Part shown: positions 1 through 9,830 of the stretch, one piece after another
Position numbering within the stretch: the first letter of the stretch is position 1
Layout: the number at the start of each line of letters is the position of its first letter
Source of the DNA: Scolanthus callimorphus
Taxonomy: Eukaryota; Cnidaria; Anthozoa; Actiniaria; Edwardsiidae
Assembly (NCBI GenBank): GCA_033964015.1
Contig: CM066921.1
Coordinates: 23,851,355 to 23,915,354, forward strand
DNA length: 64,000 bases
Direction: 5' to 3'
Notes under the pieces: model-generated
Told to the model about the DNA's origin: nothing
The model's input: only the letters and a program-made list of their open reading frames with translations
Databases searched by the model: none
Position numbers and translations under genes: made by a program

Positions 1-1159
1 CCGAAACTCCATTGTTCTACGGCATTCAGGGTTCCCCACATAGGATGGGTTCCATTCTTTTGCAACAGAAAGTTGTCATGACTAGTAACATAATACAAGT
101 GAAACAATCATTGATTTCGGCTTGCTTGAGAAAATATGGCGATAATAACTCTCCAGACCAATCAGATTAAAGAAAAACAAAGGAAAGAGAATCACTATTT
201 TACGCTAGGTTCCCCATATACGAAGTCTTAAAAAATCGTATATCCCGTATATCTCGGGGTCAGAGTTTTTTTCTCTTTCTCCGCTTACTAGGGCTAAGGC
301 TCATAAGCACACATGGGACCATTTCAATAGCACGTTAGCTTTCACACAAGGTTAATTCCTTATCTCCATCCTGTATATGAGTACCACATATGCTTATATC
401 TTACCATAAATCCTGAGAAAAGTCTTTCTTTCATGGTAATTTGACCAATTTTTATGTCTAAACCAATGAAATCGCCGATATTTTTAATAGGAAATAATTG
501 CATTCCAGCATGCTCTGCCGTTGGCTTAATTGGGTAGTTCTTATACGGACCATTACTTAAATGATTCAAACAAAGTTGGTGAAGAGATACCAGACCATTA
601 AAACTATATATATTAGGCCTGGAAGCCTGTACAGTCCATGTCATTCTTGACGTTTCAGTCGTCAGGAACTCATGAATAACAAAGAACCTCATGAATAACA
701 AACGGTTCAAAATGGCCGTCGTCACAGATATCTCTTAACCTTCATTTTTACAGGTACACACGGAAATTACGGCACACGTTCATATCTACCCATTTGCAAC
801 GCATTTATTTCTACAAGTATGGAAACTTTGACGTGTTTCTTGATCAGGTTTTTAATTTTACAGGCTTTAAATTAGTTTAGAATTTTAGAAAGAACATGCG
901 AGCATCTTGTAAAAAAAGTGCCCGATATCGGAATGTTGTCCCATCGGCTCATTTGTAACACCCGGTCTAAATTAAACCTTATACACATACCTATCACCCT
1001 ACGCTACTTTCCCGGGTCTGCGCGATTGGTGCTACGAAAACCACTTTCTAGGCCTCTTTTCAAGATTTGCTCCTAGACTAAAGTGTGATTTGCTTGATTT
1101 CTGGAAAAAAGTTTTCGAATTTTGCCCCCTAAAAGGTATCAGAGGCCTGATTTTCAAAC
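1..1159. other. No recognisable gene
   Basis: AT-rich sequence with no motif I can assign. One minus-strand open frame at 360-725 (121 codons) has a plausible amino-acid composition but no recognisable domain, signal peptide or homologous copy elsewhere in the window, so it is not called as a gene. The last 100 bases contain two copies of a CCTAAAAGGTA motif that leads into the duplicated unit sequence. Confidence 0.4.
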
Positions 1160-1618
1160 CCTAAAAGGTACGACGAGCACCCCCGCCCAAACAATAGGGG
1201 GGAGGGGGGCAAACATATATAGCCTATTAGAATTTCTATTGTATGAAACCAATGTTACTTATCAGTGAAAACATTTAAATCTGAAAAGACCTTACTATCG
1301 TTAGAAGTTAGCCAGTCAGAAAGCGAGTACAGAACAAAGAATATTGACTTTCTTGAGATCTCAGCCATCGAAAGATTCGCTTTTCTCTAAAAACTGTCAA
1401 ATTTATGAGCAAAAATCACTTCAAAACACTTAAAATTACTCATCGCCAAACCTAGTTTAGGTATTAAATTTCCTTAAAATGGTTTGGATCTCTATAATAA
1501 CAAACTTTTTACGGGATGGCCCGGTTGACGTAGTCGCATAGTAAGAAAGAGGCCAAACTTGTGCCTAACAAGCATCTAAGTACCTTTGTCGGTAACAGGT
1601 GAGAAACAACTTACGTGC
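1160..1618 (+). repeat. Left part of a gene-less GPCR-unit copy (unit 0)
   Basis: This stretch matches 13700-14160 of unit A and the matching parts of units B and C, from the run of C-rich bases after GGTACGACGAGC through the GGATGGCCCGGTTGACGTAG block. It is interrupted at 1630 by the foldback element and resumes at 6485. There is no GPCR in this copy, so it is either the truncated outer end of the tandem array or an older fragment. Confidence 0.75.
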
Positions 1619-1629
1619 GTTAGACAAAC

Positions 1630-1817
1630 GGCAGGTGTAAAGTACAGGTCACAGGTCGCAGGTCACAGGTCGCAGGTCGCAGGTCGCAGGTCACAGGTCG
1701 CAGGTCACAGGTCACAGGTCACAGGTCGCAGGTAACAGGTCACAGGTCACAGGTCGCAGGTCACAGGTCGCAGGTCACAGGTATTTTTAAGAAGGTAGAT
1801 TGACTTTTATAAAAAAT
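1630..1817 (+). repeat. Left inverted terminus, ACAGGTCGC minisatellite
   Basis: About 140 bp of near-perfect short tandem repeats alternating ACAGGTC and GCAGGTC, followed by a short unique arm. Its reverse complement is at 6314-6484. The array is the terminus itself, not an independent microsatellite beside the element. Confidence 0.9.
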
Positions 1818-2189
1818 AACACCCCTCTCTACATCCTGTTCTCTTTCAAATGCGATGTTTATTACAATAATGCGCATTATTGATTGTGGGCGACTGCAGG
1901 GAGCCCACGAGACTTATCTCGACAGGGCTTCGGATCACAGGTCATATTTTTAGTACTCATATAAAAATACAAATGAACTTCTCTTTGTACTTTTGCTCGA
2001 AGATCGTTTTGCTAATTACCCATAAAATTCGCAATGCTGTATCGCCACGTACTTTTGGCAATTGGTTGTCATTCATTTTTACGTACTAATATCTACAATT
2101 ATTATTCAGCACATCGATGCACTGCCCAAATATGGTCATTGGAACGCCAATAGTTGTCTTCTGTACATGACAGAGGGGGACATTGGGGA

Positions 2190-2400
2190 GGTACAGAAAC
2201 CGCAAAACCGCCCAAAAATTACATCAAAATCGCAAAACCACACAAAATCGTATCAAAACCGAAACCGCAATTCACAAATTAGATTTCTTTTAGAAAAAGT
2301 GACGGGAGTAGAAGGCGGTCATAGCAGAAAAATCTGTGCTCTGTAGAAATTTTAAAACCGTAAAACCGCATTAAAAAGTGACAAAATCCGAAAAATCGTG
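2190..2400 (+). repeat. Degenerate AAAACCGC subterminal repeats
   Basis: Multiple loosely spaced copies of AAAACCGC/AAAATCG, matched near the right end of the same element (4470-4545). Clustered short direct repeats just inside transposon ends are typical transposase-binding regions; that role is inferred. Confidence 0.55.
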
Positions 2401-3033
2401 ATTGACAAATGTCAAAACCGTGCTCCGCAGGCTTTTTGAAGCTATTTGCATAGCAAATCGCTTCTTAGTCATCGCCCTCGAACTATGTGACTATGTATGT
2501 CACTTCGCGGGAATCGTCCAGCTTGCACTCCATGTTGCTCCTATTTGTACATTGATTATACTTAAGTCGCACTACAATCACGGGTCATGAAGTTTCTGCC
2601 TTTCAAATATTTGAATTTAGCCAATCATGTTCCTACATTCCTTTACCCTCCGCTCCCTTGTTACATCAGTACATTCCCCCACCACCCCATCCCTTGTAGC
2701 ATCATGGCAGCCACTTGTTCGAACATTGGGTATCCTGTGTCCTGTCCCTTCTCCCTCTTAAGCAGCTTACCTCTGCCAACATATATATAGGTTACATAAG
2801 CCAATCAGTCGTCCATGTGGGACGACAAGTTTCTTCTTGGAGGTGATGTGAATTGAGCATGCTCTCGGTATCACGTCATACATGGCCACCATCGTGTATT
2901 ATTTAGGGTATTTCCATTACGACAAATAAATAAGTATGCTAAGATAGAAAAACGTTAACAATATTAAAGTTGCCACTGAGCATGCGAAATATGTTTTCTT
3001 AATTTTATTGCTACAAGAGATCAAATCACGCCG

Positions 3034-3850
3034 GAGTGCTTGAAAATAAAACCTTTCCTCAGTTTTGTGCTGGATATTTTCAACGTCGTGCTGCTTTGTT
3101 CCAATCACCTAAAGTATACGAGGTGGATGTTTGTGAATTTTGTCTGACAGTGATGCGATCGAGCCATGTATCGAGCGTGGAATTCAGCAAACGCCGGTCG
3201 AAATTGACAAGAGACTCTCAGTAAAAGTACAAGACATAGACAAATATGAATGAAACAAATGAAACTGAAAGGTGAAAAAACCTTACAGGTGAGAAATGGG
3301 AAAGAACAAGTCCAAGAAATGAGTCCTTAGTTCGAAGTCTTATCGAATATTCGAGCAAGACGTATAAGTAAATAAAACGATCCCTTATGTCACGTGATCT
3401 CCTCGATGGCTCATCGGTAGAATTCCCGCTTTGCAAACGGAAGGTCCGGGGTTCGAATACCGGGCGGATGTCAATGTTTTTTTTTTCTTTTTTTTTTTTT
3501 GCGTTTTTCTCAAAGAATAAAACCTTTCCTCGATCTTGTGTAGCAAATTTTCAACGTCGTGCTGCTTTGTTCCAATCACCTAATTTACGAGGTGGATGTT
3601 TGCGAGTTTTGTCAGTGATGCGATCGAGTTATATAATCGAGCGTGGAATTCAGCAAACGCCGGTCAAAAAAAGTACAAGACATAGATAAATATGGATGAA
3701 ACTGAAAGGTGAAAAGACCTTATAAGGTGAGAAATGGGAAAGAACAAGTCCAAGAAATGAGTCCCCCCGAGTTCGAAGTCTTATCGAATATTTTATAAGC
3801 AAGACAATATATAAGTAAATAAAACGATCCACCATGTCACGTGATCATCC
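3034..3850 (+). repeat. Direct duplication of a ~480-bp block
   Basis: The sequence from AATAAAACCTTTCCTC through TTTCAACGTCGTGCTGCTTTG, then GAATTCAGCAAACGCCGGTC and AGAACAAGTCCAAGAAATGAG, occurs twice, from about 3044 and from about 3518. Each copy ends in a tRNA-like segment. Copies differ by many small indels, so the duplication is not recent. Short open frames here are shadows of the repeat. Confidence 0.8.
3399..3470 (+). other. tRNA-like segment (SINE head)
   Basis: An A box-like TGGCTCATCGGTAGA and a B box-like GGTTCGAATACC are spaced as in a tRNA. The anticodon arm is imperfect; the apparent loop TTTGCAA would place TGC at the anticodon. It is followed by a long T-run (3478-3500), a natural Pol III stop. 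The arms do not pair well enough for a working tRNA and a second, shorter copy lies at 3847, so a tRNA-derived SINE is the better reading. Confidence 0.65.
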
Positions 3851-3906
3851 TGATTGCTCATCGGTAGAATCCCCGCTGAAGGTCCGGGGTTCGAATACCG
3901 GGATGT
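3847..3906 (+). other. Second, deleted tRNA-like segment
   Basis: Same A-box and B-box words as the copy at 3399-3470, but about 12 bases around the anticodon arm are missing. A T-run follows at 3917-3926. It cannot fold as a tRNA and supports the SINE interpretation. Confidence 0.6.
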
Positions 3907-4204
3907 CAAGGTTAATTTTTTTTTTGCGTTTTTCTCAAAGACAAGCACTTAAGCACTTTTTGTGTTTTGTTACCGGAAGTGTGTGATTGAAAAAGTTATT
4001 TTTTTAATCCGAGTCGACGGGAAAAGGTAGAACTACTTAGACAATATTAAGTTGCCACTGAGCATATACACAATAGTTTCTAAAATTTATCGCTTGCTGC
4101 AGGGACGTCCCTGCTTTAAGAGACAAAACTAAAACCCAATATGGGAATTAACACCGCATTCCTTTAACCGGTGACGTCATCGAAACAATTCCCACCTCTT
4201 TTCT

Positions 4205-4405
4205 CGTCACCTCGCGGGGGAGGCTCTGGTGACAGCCATTGACGCATGCGCGAGATCTGATACAGAGCCTGAGAGAAACACCTTTCTGCGCATGCCCCAA
4301 CGTTTAAATCAGCCAATCAGCGAAGGCCCTCAAATGGATGTCCCCAGAGCCTCCCCTGCGAGCAGACGAGCCGGGGAGCTCTGGGTTCGAGAATGGTACA
4401 CGGCC
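4205..4405 (-). mobile_element. CpG-rich MITE-like repeat (copy 1)
   Basis: This stretch (GCGCATGCCCC, CAGCCAATCAGCGA, CCTCAAATGGATGTCC, GGGAGCTCTGGGTTCGAGAATGG) recurs in inverted orientation at 50091-50371. It is much more GC-rich than its neighbours. The end TTCGAGAATGG matches the terminus ATTCTCGTACCC of the MITE family at 50 kb. The left boundary here is less clear, so the copy is probably truncated. Confidence 0.65.
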
Positions 4406-4684
4406 AGCCCGTCCCACCCTGTAGAACATCAGCAAATAGCTTCCCGTACGCTCTGCGTACCTATGTTTTAAAACCGTCAAACCGCATTGAAAATTTAAGA
4501 AAACCGAAAAAACGCAAATAAAAACTGCTAAAACCGCGGAACCACCAACCCCAATGTCCCCCTCATGACAGCTATCCTGCGATATCCGTCTCTGAGGGAA
4601 ATATGATGTTTTGAGCTCGTAAATAATACACAAAAGTCATGTTTTTCGGGGGTTTTTGTGCTATCGATGTGCTGAATAATAAAG

Positions 4685-4795
4685 CCATTATCCTGCTCGA
4701 TTTTGCAGAATATCGTCTGATTTTAGCCAACTCGGGACTTCGTCCCTCGTCGCTAAGTATCAGACGATATTCTGCGCAATGTCGCAGGATAATGG
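4685..4795. repeat. 111-bp perfect-arm hairpin
   Basis: CCATTATCCTG...GCAGAATATCGTCTGA pairs with TCAGACGATATTCTGC...CAGGATAATGG across a short loop. It is a foldback MITE-sized palindrome. Open frames on both strands here are caused by the palindrome. Confidence 0.85.
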
Positions 4796-5210
4796 TTAAA
4801 TATCTACATGATGTCAGCCTAGCAACATACCGAAAAGAAAGCATCCATTTCCATCGGCTGATTTAGGGAATGTATTGCAATATTTCTGATTGAAATCGGT
4901 AAAAGAGTAATAAAACTTTGTTTAAAGAAGACTATTTCAAGATGTCTACACGTAATTCATGTTCTGGTATCGACTGAAAACAACAACAAAAGAGTGGCTC
5001 ACTAGGGCTGCATGCAGGATAATTAGACACACGGTGCATTTAATGAGGATTGTAATTATACATAAATAAAAAATACATCAATAAAGGGAAGAACTATGTT
5101 TATTCCAGATAAACATGGATACACAAATATCAAGGACTTCACAATTTTTGCTGTCGTCGCAACGTCCATCGAATGTAAATGTATAACTAACTCAGTTCAG
5201 TACAAACGAA

Positions 5211-5349
5211 TACAGTAAAAACCCGCATATATTAAGAACCTGAATTTGAAGAACCTGTAAGGCTAGAATTATCCATGTGTAAAAACCCATGTTTCCTAAT
5301 TTATTTTAGGCTAAAATTCAAGGTTCTTATACGCGGGTTTTATACAGTA
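5211..5349. mobile_element. Mariner-like MITE, copy 1
   Basis: Ends are TACAGTAAAAACCCGC and its near-complement GCGGGTTTTATACAGTA, and the inner arms (TAAGAACCT...TTGAATTT) also pair. The TA at each end fits a Tc1/mariner target. It is 139 bp long and has no coding capacity. Confidence 0.7.
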
Positions 5350-5961
5350 CCAGTTCACTTACCAAAATATAACATGTTTTTCTTCAACAACGCACTCAGT
5401 TCAGTGTTTCAAAAATATTTACAAACGAATACGAAATTGACTTACCAACTGAAGTCAAGATGGCATTGTCTTTTAGTATAATCTGTAATGTTAACAACAT
5501 AACATGTTGTTCTTCAACGCACTGTCGCAGGATAATGGTTAAATATCTACATGATGTCAACCTAGCAACATACCGAAAAGAAAGCATCCATTTCCATCGG
5601 CTAATTTAGGGAATGTATTGCAATATTTCTGATTGAAATCGGTAAAAGAGTAATAAAACTTTGTTTAAAGAAGACTATTTCAAGATGTCTACACGTAATT
5701 CATGTTCTGGTATCGACTGAAAACAACAACAAAAGAGTGGCTCACTAGGGCTGCACTTAAAAGTGCAGGATAATTAGACACACGGTGCATTTAATGAGGA
5801 TTGTAATTATACATAAATAAAAAATACATCAATAAAGGGAAGAACTATGTTTATTCCAGATAAACATGGATACACAAATATCAAGGACTTCACAATTTTT
5901 GCTGTCGTCGCAACGTCCATCGAATGTAAATGTATAACTAACTCAGTTCAGTACAAACGAA

Positions 5962-6101
5962 TACAGTAAAAACCCGCATATATTAAGAACCTGAATTTGA
6001 AGAACCTGTAAGGCTAGAATTATCCATGTGTAAAAACCCATGTTTCCTAATTTATTTTAGGCTAAAATTCAAGGTTCTTATACGCGGGTTTTTATACAGT
6101 A
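5962..6101. mobile_element. Mariner-like MITE, copy 2
   Basis: Same element as at 5211-5349, carried along by the 743-bp tandem duplication and not inserted independently. It differs from copy 1 by one base in the right arm T-run. Confidence 0.7.
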
Positions 6102-6313
6102 CCAGTTCACTTACCAAAATATAACATGTTTTTCTTCAACAACGCACTCAGTTCAGTGTTTCAAAAAATATTTACAAACGAATACGAAATTGACTTACCA
6201 ACTGAAGTCAAGATGGCATTGTCTTTTAGTATAATCTGTAATGTTAACAACATAACATGTTGTTCTTCAACGCACTCAGTTCAATGTTCAATGTTTCAAA
6301 AAATCTTACAAAC

Positions 6314-6484
6314 GATTTTTTATAAAAGTCATACCTTCTTAAAATACCTGTGACCTGCGACCTGTGACCTGCGACCTGTGACATGTGACATGTGACCTGT
6401 GACCTGCGACCTGTGACCTGTGACCTGTGACCTGTGACCTGCCACCTGTGGCCTGCGACCTGTGACCTGTACTTTACACCTGCC
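6314..6484 (-). repeat. Right inverted terminus, minisatellite in opposite orientation
   Basis: It reads as CCTGTGACCTGCGA repeats on the plus strand and ends in TACTTTACACCTGCC, the exact reverse complement of the left end. The repeat number and order differ from the left arm, so the two arms have changed length independently. Confidence 0.9.
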
Positions 6485-7515
6485 GTTAGACAAACAAGCC
6501 AAACGTGTCTCAAGTGTCACAATCAGGAATCTGAAGCTCCTCAAGAACCCCTAGAAGTTTAGTCATTCACTGGTAAAACCATTTCCTTGGCAAAAGTACC
6601 TAAATGAGGAATTCCAATAACACCATTAGATGAACAATTAGACGAGCTTTTTCCTGAGAAAACAATATCCTCGACAACAAAAATAATCATTGCGACATTC
6701 ATGTAGTATTCCCTACATGAATGTAATAAATTTATATTTATAATAAATCTATATTCATAACTTAGTTTCTTCCAAATAAAGATAAACCGAGAAAAGTGCT
6801 TCAGTCTAATATTCAAGAAAGGACTTCAGAACACATCTTTCAAGAAACTCTTATAATTTGATTCAATAGTGAAGGAGCTGTGTGGGATCCAAACTTTCTA
6901 TATTATAATATTTTAAACCGTTTGAAAAGGCTCCGAGGTGGAAAGCCTGTCGATGTGATACATATCACCGTGGATGTGATACATATCACTCAGAGGGTTG
7001 CAAGCTGGTTAGTTTTTTTAAATCGATGCGAGGAGAGAAGCTGCCATTCAAACATTTTCTTTAGCGGGGAGAAGCTGTCCGCCACGTTTGGCGTTGCTTC
7101 ACAAACAAAGCTAAATTTTCCTTGAATAATCTTGAAATTTTAGGCCATTTTATTTAACGGGAGCCTTAAAGTTAAATTACTTTTGTTTTTACAATTTGTA
7201 GCTCAAATCCAGACAGATGTTGTTGTTTTAGGCTCTCGTACTCAGACCTTTTTTTTACGTGGTGATTTCTCACACCTTTTTTATCACCTGAAAAGGTGTT
7301 ATTTTTAACCTCTTTATTTGACGCTAATTTTGGTCAGTATAAATAGCCGTTTTGGAGAACTGTTAATTTGGCCGACATGTTGCTGCACATCTCTCTGCTT
7401 CGGTACAAACATGTCGACTCTATACATATTTCCTGGTACAAAATGGCGCGACTTCATTTCCATACATTTCGCTCGGAAAACAATCAATCGGCTCCAAATT
7501 TAACCAGGAAACACA
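6485..7515 (+). repeat. Right part of gene-less unit 0
   Basis: This matches 14164-16250 of unit A but lacks the 696-bp palindrome of that unit and lacks unit A's local duplication. It ends near 7515, where AACCAGGAAACACAA diverges, before the segment that precedes the satellite in the other units. A small LINE tail follows. Confidence 0.8.
6559..6816 (-). CDS. Unrecognised open frame repeated in all units
   Basis: An 85-codon frame ending PVND-stop that is also open at 14237-14497, 14556-14750 and 33056-33313; the unit B copy near 25080 is disturbed by indels. It has no ATG at its upstream end, and internal ATG codons give about 50 residues. Repeated openness is expected from recent duplication and is weak evidence for coding. 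I do not recognise the protein. It could be an internal or last exon of a gene duplicated with the GPCR, or chance. Confidence 0.25.
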   Translation of the reverse strand: MNIRLKHFSRFIFIWKKLSYEYRFIININLLHSCREYYMNVAMIIFVVEDIVFSGKSSSNCSSNGVIGIPHLGTFAKEMVLPVND

Positions 7516-7596
7516 AGGTGAAAATTTGACCTAAAATTTAAGTGCTAGAAAAAGCGTGTAAAGTTAATTTAAATACAGAAAATGAGTGGCGGGCAA

Positions 7597-8450
7597 TAAT
7601 AATAATAATATTAATAACTTTAATAATTACTCCTATAGAGGCTTTTCAGTAACTATTTAAAAAAACTACGAACTACTATATGAATATAACAAAATAGGGT
7701 TTAAAAATTACTAAAACTATCACTAAAACTATTTACAAACCATATGCTGATTTACTACAGTCATTTATTCTTGTAAGAATCTTTGCAAGTAAAGCTTTTT
7801 AAAAGCTTTCACGGATGCAGAGTTTTTTAGGTTTACATCGAGCTTGTTCCACAGAGAGACCGCTCTGTAGGAGAAGGTTCTCTGGCCGTTTGCTGATTTA
7901 AACAGAGGAATTTGCAAGTTATCATTATTGCGAGTTATACGATTGTGAATACAAGATCGTTTTTTAAACTTGGAGCATAGATAATCAGGTGCTAAGTTAT
8001 TAAAACATTTGTAGGCCATAACCGCGTCTCTAAACTGACTGGGAGCCAGTTGAGTTCTTTGGGTAAGGGCGTCACATGGTCATATTTGCGGGCACCTGTG
8101 ATGATTTTGCAGGCAAAGTTTTGGATGAGTTGAAGCTTTTGGATGTTTTTAGCTGATGTGTTTGCCCAAACTGTTTAACAATAAAGCATTTTACTGAATA
8201 CCAGAGATGTGATAATTAATAGTAAGGTCTCTCTATCGAAGCTGTGTTTGACACGATTGATCTGTACTAGTTTAGACAGGCAGGAGGAGACCAGATGAGA
8301 GATGTGGGTGTCATAAGTCAAATGTGCATCTATGTAAATACAAACGAATGGGCTATTGAAACCGAGGAAAACAGTTGACGTGTCATTTGGGGATTTAGAA
8401 ATGTACTTTAGGACTCTATTAACTGAATTCCAGGAAAAAAAAAGTCGTAT
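7597..8450 (-). pseudogene. 5'-truncated LINE (CR1/L2-like), RT C-terminal end
   Basis: The clear part is 7765-8019, an 84-codon frame with the LINE C-terminal pattern (NLAPDYL, RTFSYRAVSLWNKL). Upstream, to about 8450 and across frame breaks, further C-terminal RT sequence can be read, including a QLIQNFACKII-like stretch. The low-coordinate end has an (ATT)n-type run (7597-7620), typical of a LINE 3' tail. Frame breaks and missing catalytic domain make it a dead fragment. Confidence 0.7.
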
Positions 8451-8465
8451 TATGGATTTTTAATT

Positions 8466-9018
8466 ATTTATCCTGACCGAGACCTTAAAATATGCCTTGA
8501 ATCGAATAATAGCGAATTTGGTGGACAACATTATTACGTCCAATGCCACGGCACAGCTATGGGACCAAAAAATGCCTGTAGCTATGCTGATCTAGCCATG
8601 GGGAAGATAGATCAATTAGCCATAGAGGGACCTATTAAACCCAATTTATGGTGGAGATATAGAGATGATGTAGTTGAAGTCTGGACGCACGGGCTTGACA
8701 GACTTCATGAGTTTACAGACTACATCAATTCCCTTTATCCCACCATAAAATTTGAGTTAGTTTTTTTCGGAAAGCAAGTTAAATGTCTTGGATCTTACTC
8801 TTTCTTTAAAGGACGGTTACATTACTACAGATGTTTATTCGAAACCTACAGATAGCCACCTCTATCTTCCTTTCAATAGTTCTCATCCATCGGCCTGTAA
8901 GCGCGCGCTGCCTTATGGGGTTCCCTTGAGGCTCAATAGGAATTGCTACTCGCGGGAGCAACGGGACGCGCGGGCGGTCGAGTATTCAGCTTTATTTGGA
9001 GCGCCAAGGTTATCCTAA
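8466..9018 (+). pseudogene. Penelope-like element reverse transcriptase, partial
   Basis: It shows the Penelope RT block HGTAMGPKNA followed by the catalytic RYRDD motif (around 8655) and a KPTDSHLYL block. Penelope RTs are related to telomerase and typically carry these motifs. The 5' half of the RT is absent and there is a frame change between the RYRDD block and KPTDSHLYL, so the copy is broken. It sits directly against the LINE fragment at 8450, which marks its 5' truncation point. Confidence 0.85.
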
Positions 9019-9160
9019 AACACTCGTGCAAGGCAAATTTAATAAGGCTTTTCGTATTGATAGGAAGGATTTGTTGAAATCCAATTAACAGAAAGAGAAA
9101 AAGAAAATAATTCCATTAGTCTTAGACTACAATCCTCGACTTCCAGATATTTCACAGATT

Positions 9161-9769
9161 ATGAACAAGCATAGTAAATTAATATATGATTCGTCATTTC
9201 TCCAATTGGCATTTCCGTCCAAATCGCTCGTGCCAGCCTGTAGACGGACTAAGAACCTAAAGGAACTGTTGGCACCCTCCAAGATTAGGCCCTGCGGTGA
9301 TACTTTAGAGAAAGGGCGCTGTTTTAAATGCAACAAGACATGTGACCTTTGCAAGAATCGTTTTGTAGAAACAGAGAAATTTTGTAGTTTTGCCAAAGCC
9401 CGAGAATATCTTATTCGAGAACAAGTCACATGCACATCTAAAAATGTGTTATGTCTTGTATCATGCAAAAAATGTAAACTTCAATATGTACGTTCCACCG
9501 TGAATGAATTCAAGGTCCGCTTTCGCAACCAGAAGTCGCATATGCGCACAGAAAAACAGACCTGTGAAGTTTTTAAGCATTTTAATAGTTCGGCGCACGT
9601 TCTCGGGGATTTTGAGTTCATTATTATTGAAAAGCTAAAAGCCACGCACGATATTGATCACAAACTACTTAGTCGTGAAGCCTACTGGACTTCGCAACTT
9701 AGGTGCCTACAACCCTTTGGCCTTAACAAAAGGCAGGAATACAAGGATTTGAAAAGAATAAGATTTTAG
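9161..9769 (+). CDS. Penelope-like element linker and GIY-YIG endonuclease region
   Basis: This 202-residue frame continues the Penelope ORF. A Cys-rich linker (CFKCNKTCDLC, about residues 52-63) precedes the nuclease-like domain, where CLVSCKKCKLQYVRST stands where the GIY and YIG strands fall in Penelope proteins. Downstream RFRNQKSHM, C..FKHFN..H and REAYWTSQLR...PFGLNKR complete the usual pattern. The expected YVG is YVR here, which may weaken the nuclease. The stop is followed by a 3' UTR interrupted by a repeat insertion. Confidence 0.85.
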   Translation: MNKHSKLIYDSSFLQLAFPSKSLVPACRRTKNLKELLAPSKIRPCGDTLEKGRCFKCNKTCDLCKNRFVETEKFCSFAKAREYLIREQVTCTSKNVLCLVSCKKCKLQYVRSTVNEFKVRFRNQKSHMRTEKQTCEVFKHFNSSAHVLGDFEFIIIEKLKATHDIDHKLLSREAYWTSQLRCLQPFGLNKRQEYKDLKRIRF

Positions 9770-9830
9770 GTTTAGTTAGATTGTACTGTTTACATTATTA
9801 ATGCGCTTCCTTTCACAAAAATTTCCCCCC

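Larger units (their letters stand above)
2173..4564. mobile_element. Nested DNA element with 16-bp TIR and 6-bp TSD
   Basis: Both ends carry the perfect inverted repeat GAGGGGGACATTGGGG, and the flanks carry the direct repeat ATGACA (2167-2172 and 4565-4570). The subterminal sequence at both ends is full of degenerate AAAACCGC-type repeats lying in the same orientation on both sides, which is unusual for a simple palindromic MITE. No transposase is seen. The 2.4-kb interior holds a direct duplication with two tRNA-like segments and a CpG-rich MITE. A 6-bp duplication does not by itself decide the superfamily. Confidence 0.75.
4781..6268 (+). repeat. Two-copy 743-bp tandem duplication
   Basis: The block beginning GTCGCAGGATAATGGTTAAA is repeated with a 743-bp period (for example GGGAATGTATTGC at about 4866 and 5609). 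The copies are almost identical; the second has a short extra ACTTAAAAGTGC-type insertion near 5755. High identity means the duplication is recent and took place inside the foldback element. Each copy carries one mariner-like MITE. Confidence 0.9.
1630..6484. mobile_element. Foldback DNA transposon with minisatellite inverted termini, MULE-like TSD
   Basis: The two ends are inverted repeats that begin GGCAGGTGTAAAGTACAGG and run on into tandem arrays of a roughly 7-14 bp unit (ACAGGTCGCAGGTC and variants). Past the array both arms share an AAGAAGGTA...TTTTATAAAAAAT segment. An 11-bp direct repeat, GTTAGACAAAC, lies at 1619-1629 and 6485-6495. Units A and B carry this sequence once with no insertion (around 14164), so the empty site is known. 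An 8-11 bp duplication and foldback arms fit the Mutator-like (MULE) group, and foldback members of that group are known. No transposase ORF is visible, so this copy is non-autonomous. The interior is filled by a nested TIR element, hairpins and a tandem duplication. Confidence 0.85.

Noticed and set aside
360..725. 121-codon minus-strand gene
   Set aside because: No domain, no paralogue in the window and no supporting signals; length alone is not enough in AT-rich DNA.
3399..3470. Functional tRNA-Ala gene
   Set aside because: The anticodon and acceptor stems do not pair properly and a degraded copy lies nearby in a duplicated repeat.
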